Below, piece after piece: positions 1 through 5,876 of a DNA stretch of 16,446 nt. Source of the DNA: Thioalkalivibrio sp. (GTDB taxonomy: Bacteria; Pseudomonadota; Gammaproteobacteria; Ectothiorhodospirales; Ectothiorhodospiraceae). The translations under genes and the position numbers were made by a program. The DNA is taken from contig PWRV01000102.1 of NCBI GenBank assembly GCA_003563455.1, positions 1 to 16,446 on the forward strand, written 5' to 3'. The number at the start of each line of letters is the position of its first letter. Position 1 is the stretch's first letter. The notes under the pieces are model-generated. The model ran no database searches. It saw only the letters and a program-made list of their open reading frames with translations, and was not told the DNA's origin.

Positions 1-179
1 CCCTGCGCAGCTCACTCACCGAGGATCGGGACTTTTTCCGTCTCGATGCCGCAGAGCACGCCGAACTGCTGGAACGACTGCGTATGCAGGGCCGGATCTA
101 CCCCGGCAGCATCCACGTCGTCCTGCTCACCGAGACCGGTTACCGGCGCCTGCGTCAGGCCTCGGCACCCGGGCGCTGA
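1..179 (+). CDS. C-terminal fragment of an unrecognised protein
   Basis: The reading frame is open from the window edge (first full codon at 3) to a TGA at 177-179, giving 58 residues that begin LRSSLTEDRDFF and end RRLRQASAPGR. The 5' part lies outside the window. The visible tail is polar and mixed alpha/beta in look, with a segment GRIYPGSIHVVLLTETGYRR that reads like a strand followed by a helix. I do not recognise the family. It has no membrane segment or signal. It converges on the TM2-domain gene, with 66 bp between the two stop codons. The frame is supported by being open to the edge and by sensible composition, but only the C-terminus can be judged. Confidence 0.6.
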   Translation, partial: LRSSLTEDRDFFRLDAAEHAELLERLRMQGRIYPGSIHVVLLTETGYRRLRQASAPGR

Positions 180-245
180 CGCGGCCGCTGCCCGAAGTTC
201 CCGGGCGGGAAATGCCGACACCGAACGCTCAGCCCTTGTCCCGTC

Positions 246-824
246 TCAGCTCTTGTCCCGGCGTTTGGCGAGTTCGCGAAGCATCGCCTCCTGCTCGTTG
301 AACGAGGGCTGACGGCTGGCCCTGGCGCCATCTTCCTCCCTTGTCCCGGGCTTCGCCGCCGGGTGGCCGGCCCGTTCCTGCTCCTTGACCGCCTTGTAGG
401 CGTGGAGATCGCGCTTGACGGCCTCGGCGTCGGAATCCTCGGTATAGCGTCCCCGGTAGTCTCTGGGCGGCCTGTTGGCCTTGCCCTTGCGGAGGAAAAG
501 CTGCATCCGCAATTCCTTGTTCAGGCGGACGACGCGGCCCTCGATCCAGAACAGGTCGTGGACGGCCAGTCCGAGCAGGGCCGCAAGCGGCAGCAGCCAC
601 CACCAGCCCGGTGCCAGCCAGGCAGTTGCGGCCACGGCCAGACTGAGAACCGGAAAGACCGCCCCGCCGCGCGGCTCCAGCAGGTAGAATCGATGCAGAC
701 CGAGCGGGAACAGAGCCCAGGCGATATAGGCGCGCGCCCGCGAGCGCATCTTCTGCGCGAGCAGCGCATTCACCGCCTGCAGTCCGCCGCCCTCGAGATT
801 CAGCTTCTGCCACGCCTTAGCCAT
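246..824 (-). CDS. TM2-domain integral membrane protein
   Basis: A 192-residue protein. Residues about 30-97 form a TM2-type domain: a first hydrophobic stretch, the signature turn GLHRFYLLEPRGG (42-54), a second hydrophobic block (55-72), and an aromatic helix WWWLLPLAALLGLAVHDLFWI (74-94) with the Asp-Leu-Phe pattern typical of TM2 domains. The remaining about 95 residues are charged (Arg/Lys/Glu/Asp), presumably a cytoplasmic tail. TM2 domains are widespread and rarely have a defined function, so none is assigned. The start at 824 is chosen because GGAGGG lies three bases upstream on the minus strand. An in-frame ATG at 854 would add ten residues but has no ribosome-binding site. It is transcribed divergently from the LysR gene. 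Confidence 0.8.
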   Translation of the reverse strand: MAKAWQKLNLEGGGLQAVNALLAQKMRSRARAYIAWALFPLGLHRFYLLEPRGGAVFPVLSLAVAATAWLAPGWWWLLPLAALLGLAVHDLFWIEGRVVRLNKELRMQLFLRKGKANRPPRDYRGRYTEDSDAEAVKRDLHAYKAVKEQERAGHPAAKPGTREEDGARASRQPSFNEQEAMLRELAKRRDKS

Positions 825-907
825 CTTCCCTCCGTCATCCCGGTCCGCGGTCATCCGCGTACCCGCACCAGTCTACCCCGGCGCCGAGTTGTCGCAGGGA
901 ATGTCTG

Positions 908-945
908 CCTGCTATTGCGGCCTTGTCCGCCCTGCTAGCATGCGG
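908..945. promoter_or_regulatory. Possible LysR-type operator: spaced direct repeat
   Basis: The divergent intergenic region (825-968) holds two copies of CCTGCTA followed after 2-4 bases by GCGG, at 908-920 and 931-945. The copies start 23 bp apart, about two helical turns. The second copy contains the perfect palindrome TGCTAGCA (933-940) and sits inside an imperfect dyad (929-948) with GCCC and GGGC ends. It lies about 25-60 bp upstream of the LysR start. LysR-type regulators commonly bind divergent promoter regions at paired half-sites, so autoregulation is plausible. No convincing -35/-10 pair was found, so the regulatory role is inference. Confidence 0.25.
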
Positions 946-968
946 GGCACTATCGGGAGACCACGCCC

Positions 969-1913
969 ATGTCGGACCGGCGTTTGCAAGTGTTTTTTAC
1001 CGTGGCCCGTCTGCTGTCGTTTACCCGGGCCGCGGAGGTGCTGCACATGACGCAGCCTGCAGTGACCTTCCAGGTGCGGCAGCTTGAAGAGCAGCTGGAC
1101 ACCCGGTTGTTCGACCGGACCCACAACCGGGTCGCGCTCACGGACGCCGGTCGCCTGGTGTTCCGGTACGCGGAGCGCATCTTCGAAACCTACGCGGAGA
1201 TGGAGGACGCGCTGCGCGAGCTCAAGGGGGCGGTCGGCGGTGCGCTGGTGCTCGGCGCCAGCACCACCGTTGCCGAGTATCTGCTGCCGACACTCCTTGG
1301 CGCGTTTCTGCGCAGCCATCCCGAGGTCGGCATCAGCCTTCGTGTCGGCAATACCGATTCGGTGGTCGCCATGGTGGAGGAAAGCGAGATCGATCTTGGC
1401 GTGGTCGAGGCGCCGGTCGGCAACCGCAACCTGATCGTTCAGGGCTGCCTGATCGATCAGCTGCGGCTGAACGTGCCGCCCGATCACTCGCTTGCCGGGC
1501 GCAGTAGCGTCCGCCTCGAGGATTTCATGGAGGAGCCCTTCGTCTGCCGGGAGGAGGGTTCCGGTACCCGGGAAGTGATCATGGAATACCTGACACGCCA
1601 GGGCTACAGCCGCAGCCGGCTCAACCTGTGCATGGAACTGGGAAGTCCGGAGGCGATCAAGGGCGCGGTGGTCGCCGGCATGGGCGTTTCGATGCTCTCC
1701 GAGTCGGTGATCGCGAAGGAAGTCGCCCTGGGCCAGTTGGTCGCGATTGCCCTGGACCCGCCACTGGAGCGGCCGATCTCGCTGGTTCACGCCCGCCAGA
1801 AGTTTCGGGTGCCCACGCTCGAGGTGCTGCTGCGCTTCGTCCGTGAATACTGCACGGACGCGGATGGCGAGCCGCGGGGCATCCACCACCCACCTGCAGC
1901 CAAGGAGCTTTGA
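969..1913 (+). CDS. LysR-family transcriptional regulator, CysL-like
   Basis: A 314-residue one-component regulator of normal LysR length. Residues about 5-64 are the winged helix-turn-helix (SFTRAAEVLHMTQPAVTFQVRQLEEQL followed by LFDRTHNRVALTDAG). Residues about 92-300 are the periplasmic-binding-protein-like effector domain. The stretch GASTTVAEYLLPTLL (96-110) and RVGNTDSV (125-132) resemble the CysL/CbbR-like branch of the family, whose members often control sulfur or carbon assimilation. The effector and targets here cannot be read from the sequence. GGGAG lies about ten bases before the ATG. Its stop overlaps the start of the next gene (TGATG), so it is probably cotranscribed with the three following genes, unusual for a LysR gene, which more often diverges from its target. 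Confidence 0.9.
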   Translation: MSDRRLQVFFTVARLLSFTRAAEVLHMTQPAVTFQVRQLEEQLDTRLFDRTHNRVALTDAGRLVFRYAERIFETYAEMEDALRELKGAVGGALVLGASTTVAEYLLPTLLGAFLRSHPEVGISLRVGNTDSVVAMVEESEIDLGVVEAPVGNRNLIVQGCLIDQLRLNVPPDHSLAGRSSVRLEDFMEEPFVCREEGSGTREVIMEYLTRQGYSRSRLNLCMELGSPEAIKGAVVAGMGVSMLSESVIAKEVALGQLVAIALDPPLERPISLVHARQKFRVPTLEVLLRFVREYCTDADGEPRGIHHPPAAKEL

Positions 1914-2659
1914 TGAAGAACTACTGCGTGATACAGCACACCTACTCCGAGTTTCTCGGACTGATAGAATCGCAACTCGAAAAGCGCGACATCGGCTTTT
2001 CCTACCATCGCCCGTTCGTGGGGCAGGACATGCCGGGTTCGGCGGCGCAGTTCGACGGACTGTGGCTGCTGGGCGGCGCGTGGCCGCTCACCGACGACGA
2101 GCACAACCCGCACGTGCCTGACGAGCTGGCGCTGATCGACGTGTTCCGGCGCTCGAAGCGCCCGGTGATCGGGCTGGGCATGGGCGGCCTGCTGGTGGCC
2201 CTGCAGGCGGGCGGAACCGCGCGGCCCGATCCGATGTACCGCGCCGAGTTCGTCACCGCGCACAAGACCCCGGCGGGGGAGGGCGACGCGCTGGCGGAGG
2301 CGATCGACGGCCGCCGCGTGCTGGTGCTGGTGAACGGCAGTGTCGATCTGCCGGAAGGGCTCGAGCCGACCCTGGTCGACGACGACGGCGGCTGGCTCGC
2401 GGTTCGGCCGGACGAACTGACCTACGGTCTGCTGTTCCGGCCGGAAATGAAACCGGGCATGCTGGAAGATATCATCATGGAGGCGCGCCACAACCCGCCA
2501 CCGAACATCGGTGAGCTGCTCGGCGAGGCGCGAATGGAGTGGCAGGCGATGCAGGAGGTGACCGGGCAGGTCGTGGTCGGCCTCGTCACGGAACTGTCGC
2601 TGATGCAGGAACGGCGCAAGATGCCGGTATTCAGCCTGAAGGTGGAGACAGACAGTTGA
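1913..2659 (+). CDS. Class I glutamine amidotransferase-like pseudoenzyme
   Basis: A 248-residue protein whose first 190 residues follow the stand-alone class I GATase fold related to the GMP synthase glutaminase domain. It shows an N-terminal strand with VIQH (6-9), FDGLWLLGGAWPLTDDE (48-63), the nucleophile-elbow region RPVIGLGMGGLL (83-94) and the C-terminal LLFRPEMKPGML (173-184). In active members the elbow reads G-[IV]-C-x-G and the end reads F-H-P-E. Here Cys is Gly89 (GGC at 2177-2179) and His is Arg176 (CGG at 2438-2440); only Glu178 remains. The W-H-x-D-like substrate segment is also changed (VLVNGSVDLPEG). Glutaminase activity is therefore unlikely; a binding or regulatory role is inferred. 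The start is the ATG overlapping the LysR stop, with AAGGAG five bases upstream; a TTG three bases earlier is too close to that site. Confidence 0.85.
   Translation: MKNYCVIQHTYSEFLGLIESQLEKRDIGFSYHRPFVGQDMPGSAAQFDGLWLLGGAWPLTDDEHNPHVPDELALIDVFRRSKRPVIGLGMGGLLVALQAGGTARPDPMYRAEFVTAHKTPAGEGDALAEAIDGRRVLVLVNGSVDLPEGLEPTLVDDDGGWLAVRPDELTYGLLFRPEMKPGMLEDIIMEARHNPPPNIGELLGEARMEWQAMQEVTGQVVVGLVTELSLMQERRKMPVFSLKVETDS
2644..2658 (+). promoter_or_regulatory. Ribosome-binding site deciding a TTG start
   Basis: GGAG at 2644-2647 lies eight bases before TTG at 2656-2658, which overlaps the TGA of the amidotransferase-like gene. The first in-frame ATG (2668) would be 20 bases from this site and has no other purine-rich element ahead of it. 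This favours the TTG, although translational reinitiation at 2668 remains possible. Confidence 0.45.
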
Positions 2660-3054
2660 TTACGCCAATGAACATGCCGCTCGGGAAGAAGTCGGGCGGT
2701 GGCCGGCGCGATGATCCGTCACGGCGCCTGGCGGAGATCGCCGGGCGGCTTCCGGAGGAGCAGCAGCGCACGCTGCTGCAATTCGCCGAGTTCCTGCTCA
2801 ACCAGCTTCCGGAGGGCGAGGAAGTCCCGCTGCCCGAGCCGAAGGACATCCCGCGTCCGGAACAGGAATCCGTGATCAAGGCAATGCGTCGGCTGTCCGA
2901 GACCTATCACATGCTGGAACGGGGTCAGCTGCTGAACGAGACCTCGGCGCTGATGGCCCAGCACGTGATGCAGGGCCGCTCGGCCGTCGAGGTGATCGAC
3001 GAACTCGAGGTGGTCTTCGCACGGCATTACGAGAAGGTGCGCTCCTCCTCATGA
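2656..3054 (+). CDS. Small helical protein with DUF2281-like N-terminus
   Basis: A 132-residue protein from TTG at 2656, or 128 residues from ATG at 2668. After a short basic N-terminus comes a predicted helix pair containing RLPEEQQRTLLQFAEFLLNQ. This resembles the LPEELQ-x-x-x-LDFIEFLL pattern of DUF2281/VapB-type short proteins. A proline-rich linker follows (VPLPEPKDIPRPEQE), then helical segments (MRRLSETYHMLERGQLLNE and VIDELEVVFARHYEKV). No enzymatic motif, membrane segment or DNA-binding signature is evident. It overlaps the upstream gene at TTGA and the downstream transporter at ATGA, so the product is likely made in step with both. A toxin-antitoxin role is not supported, as no toxin is adjacent. 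The function is unknown. Confidence 0.8.
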   Translation: MITPMNMPLGKKSGGGRRDDPSRRLAEIAGRLPEEQQRTLLQFAEFLLNQLPEGEEVPLPEPKDIPRPEQESVIKAMRRLSETYHMLERGQLLNETSALMAQHVMQGRSAVEVIDELEVVFARHYEKVRSSS

Positions 3055-4193
3055 TCGAAGTCCTGCGGCGTTGGTATGAGCGGCATTTCACCGACCCGCA
3101 GGTCGTGATTCTTGCGCTGTTGCTGCTGGCCGGCTTTCTCCTGGTGATCTTTGCCGGGCGCATCCTGGCGCCGCTGCTCGCGAGCCTGATCATTGCCTAT
3201 CTGCTGGAGGGCGCGGTGAGCAAGCTGGTACAGCTGCGGCTCCCGCGGCTGGTGGCGGTGCTCATCGTGATGGCCGCCTTTTTTGCACTGGTCACGTTGG
3301 CGCTCTTTGGCCTGGTGCCGCTGATGTCCCAACAGGTCACACAACTGGTTCGCGAGCTCCCGGTCATGATCTCTCAGGGCCAAGCCCTGCTGCTGCAACT
3401 GCCCGAACGCTACCCGCAGATCATCTCGGAGGAACAGGTTTTCGAGATCATGGGAGCGATCCGCACGGAGGCCACCGTGTTCGGACAGCAGGTGGTTAAG
3501 GTTTCGCTGGCGTCGGCGCAGCACCTGGTGACGGTGGTGATCTACCTGATCGTGATACCGCTGATGGTCTTCTTCATGCTGAAGGACCGCGACGCGATTC
3601 TGAACTGGTTCATGGGCTTCATGCCGCGGGACCGGCGACTGGCCAGCCAGGTCTGGAACGAGGTGAACGTGAAGATCGCGAGCTATGTGCGCGGCAAGTT
3701 CATCGAGATCCTGCTGGTGTGGGCAGTGAGCTTCATCGTCTTCCACTGGTTCGGGCTGCAGTACGCGGTGCTGCTGTCGTTCATGGTCGGGATTTCGGTG
3801 ATCATCCCGTACATCGGGGCCGCCGTCGTCACGATCCCGGTGGCGCTGGTCGCCTACTTCCAGTTCGGTTTGTCCACCGAGTTCGTCTGGGTCCTGATCG
3901 CCTACGGGGTGATCCAGTTCCTGGACGGCAACGTGCTGGTGCCGCTGCTCTTCTCCGAGGTGGTCAACCTGCACCCGGTGGCGATCATCGCGGCGGTGTT
4001 CATTTTCGGTGGCATCTGGGGTCTCTGGGGCGTGTTCTTCGCGATTCCGCTGGCGACCCTCGTGCACGCGGTGCTGAAGTCGTGGCCCCGTCATTCGCTG
4101 GAAGAGGACCCCGCCCGGGCGGGGGAGGCCGCGCAGGATTCCGAAGGCGGGAAGGAGCGGCCGGATGTGCCGGCAGGTCCAACCACGGCCTGA
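3051..4193 (+). CDS. AI-2E/PerM-family membrane transporter
   Basis: A 380-residue polytopic inner-membrane protein of the UPF0118/AI-2E transporter family. Hydrophobic segments are visible at about 17-36, 40-56, 66-91, 158-177, 217-235, 239-270, 277-301 and 308-343. Family hallmarks include VIYLIVIPLMVFFMLKDRD (163-181), VRGKFIEILLVWAVSF (213-228), the conserved IIPYIGA (251-257), FLDGNVLVPLLF (290-301) and HPVAIIAAVFIFGGIWGLWGVFFAIPLA (308-335). The C-terminal 35 residues are acidic, Ala/Gly-rich and probably disordered. Members have been reported as autoinducer-2 exporters and as Na+(Li+)/H+ antiporters; the substrate here cannot be assigned. The start overlaps the previous stop (ATGA). 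It is the last gene of the LysR cluster. Confidence 0.9.
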   Translation: MIEVLRRWYERHFTDPQVVILALLLLAGFLLVIFAGRILAPLLASLIIAYLLEGAVSKLVQLRLPRLVAVLIVMAAFFALVTLALFGLVPLMSQQVTQLVRELPVMISQGQALLLQLPERYPQIISEEQVFEIMGAIRTEATVFGQQVVKVSLASAQHLVTVVIYLIVIPLMVFFMLKDRDAILNWFMGFMPRDRRLASQVWNEVNVKIASYVRGKFIEILLVWAVSFIVFHWFGLQYAVLLSFMVGISVIIPYIGAAVVTIPVALVAYFQFGLSTEFVWVLIAYGVIQFLDGNVLVPLLFSEVVNLHPVAIIAAVFIFGGIWGLWGVFFAIPLATLVHAVLKSWPRHSLEEDPARAGEAAQDSEGGKERPDVPAGPTTA

Positions 4194-4298
4194 TGCCTCC
4201 ATCGCGGCAGGATGATCGGTTAAGGTGAGGATCGCGCGCAGCCCGGTTCGCTGGCCGTGCGCCGGCAGCAAGCGCGGATCGAGTCCAAGAGAGGATGC

Positions 4299-5783
4299 AT
4301 GACCGGCACCGAACTGTTGATGAACATCACCCCGCAGGAAAGCCGGGTTGCGCTCGTGGAGAACGGCATTCTGACCGAACTCCACCTCGAGCGGACCCGG
4401 CGTCGCGGGCTGGTCGGCAGCATCTACAAGGGCACGGTGTGCCGGGTGCTTCCCGGCATGGATGCGGCCTTCGTCGACATCGGCCTCGAGCGGACCGCGT
4501 TTCTGCATGCCTCGGATGTGGCGCCGGTGGAGCGCGAGGAACTCTGCAACAATGGCGAGCCGCCCCGGCGCAACGAAACGATCAGCCAGTTGCTGCGGGA
4601 GGGTCAGGAACTGCTGGTCCAGGTGATCAAGGATCCGCTCGGGACCAAGGGCGCCCGTCTGACCACCTATGTCACGGTCCCGTCGCGACACCTGGTCCTG
4701 ATGCCCAACCAGGGCACCATCGGCATCAGCACCCGCATCGAGGACGACGCGACCCGCAGCCGCCTGCGGGAGACGATGGAGGCGCTGCGCGGGGATCTGG
4801 CCCCGGAGCATGGCTTTATCGTGCGCACTGCGGCCGAACTCGCGGACGACGCCGCGCTGCGCAAGGACGTGCTGTTCCTGAAAAAGCTCTGGGACACCCT
4901 GCAGGAGAACGCGGGCAACTGTCCGACCGGACAGGAAATCCACGCCGACCTGCCGCTGGTGCTGCGGATCATCCGCGACATGGTGGGCGTGGACCTCGAA
5001 CGGGTGCGCATCGATTCGCGGGAGACGTGGCAGCGCGTCCGCGAGTTCGCCGAGCGCTACATTCCCGAGCTGACCGACCGGATCGAACACTATCCCGGGG
5101 AACGCCCGATCTTCGAGCTTTTCAACGTCGAGGAGGAGATCCAGCGGGCCCTCGAGCGCAAGGTGGAACTGAAGTCCGGTGGCTACCTGATCTTTGACCA
5201 GACCGAGGCGATGACCACGGTGGACATCAACACCGGTGGCTTCGTTGGTCACCGCAACCTCGAGGAGACCATCTTCAAGACCAATCTCGAGGCCGCGCAG
5301 GCGATCGGGCGGCAGCTGCGGCTGCGTAACCTCGGCGGCATCATCATCATCGACTTCATCGACATGCAGGACGAGGAGCACAAGCGGCAGGTGCTGCGGG
5401 CTCTGGACCGGGCACTCGAGCGCGATCATGCAAAGTGCCAGATCTGCGATGTCTCTCCGCTCGGCCTGGTCGAGATGACCCGCAAGCGAACCCGCGAGAG
5501 CCTCGAGCACCTGCTGTGCGAGCCCTGCCCGACCTGTGGCGGGCGTGGCTATCTGAAGTCGGCCGAAACCGTCTGCTACGAACTCTTCCGCGAGATTCTG
5601 CGCGAGACCCGCCAGTACGACGCGCGGGAACTTCGCGTGCTTGCGTCGCAGAGCGTCATCGATCTGCTGCTGGACGAGGAGTCCTCGAGCCTCGCCGAAC
5701 TCCAGGAGTTCGTGGGTGTGCCCATCCGGTTCCAGGTGGAAATCCTCTACCAGCAGGAGCAGTTTGACGTCGTCTTCATCTGA
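4299..5783 (+). CDS. rng: Ribonuclease G
   Basis: A 494-residue endoribonuclease, close to the 489 residues of E. coli RNase G and with near-identical blocks throughout. RNase G processes the 5' end of 16S rRNA and turns over some mRNAs in the cytoplasm. It carries the S1 domain (about 35-125; GSIYKGTVCRVLPGMDAAFVDIG), the 5'-sensor region with KDPLGTKGARLTT (111-123), and the DNase I-like catalytic core with VDINTG (Asp309) and IDFIDM (Asp352), the two metal-binding aspartates. A CPTCGGRG zinc-link motif is at 410-417. The C-terminal EQFDVVFI matches the RNase G end, and there is no RNase E scaffold. The start at MTGTELLMNIT aligns with E. coli; AGAGG lies upstream. An extra C380-x2-C383 pair is unlike E. 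coli. The maf gene that precedes rng in E. coli is absent here. Confidence 0.97.
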   Translation: MTGTELLMNITPQESRVALVENGILTELHLERTRRRGLVGSIYKGTVCRVLPGMDAAFVDIGLERTAFLHASDVAPVEREELCNNGEPPRRNETISQLLREGQELLVQVIKDPLGTKGARLTTYVTVPSRHLVLMPNQGTIGISTRIEDDATRSRLRETMEALRGDLAPEHGFIVRTAAELADDAALRKDVLFLKKLWDTLQENAGNCPTGQEIHADLPLVLRIIRDMVGVDLERVRIDSRETWQRVREFAERYIPELTDRIEHYPGERPIFELFNVEEEIQRALERKVELKSGGYLIFDQTEAMTTVDINTGGFVGHRNLEETIFKTNLEAAQAIGRQLRLRNLGGIIIIDFIDMQDEEHKRQVLRALDRALERDHAKCQICDVSPLGLVEMTRKRTRESLEHLLCEPCPTCGGRGYLKSAETVCYELFREILRETRQYDARELRVLASQSVIDLLLDEESSSLAELQEFVGVPIRFQVEILYQQEQFDVVFI

Positions 5784-5876
5784 ACAGGGCGGACTCCGGA
5801 ACCGAATGATCGCTGGTCTCCCTGCAACCCCCGTTCCCGCTGCGCCGGCGGTGGTCCGCAGCTCGAACGTGACACG

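Noticed and set aside
198..211. TTCCCG/CGGGAA inverted repeat between the first two convergent genes as a terminator
   Set aside because: The loop would be only two bases and no T-run follows, so it is not convincing as a terminator.
912..1889. A 325-codon minus-strand frame antisense to the LysR gene
   Set aside because: It shows His/Gln/Arg-rich shadow composition, while the plus frame has a clear helix-turn-helix and effector domain.
2656..3054. The DUF2281-like gene as an antitoxin
   Set aside because: No toxin gene is adjacent. The neighbours are an amidotransferase-like protein and a transporter.
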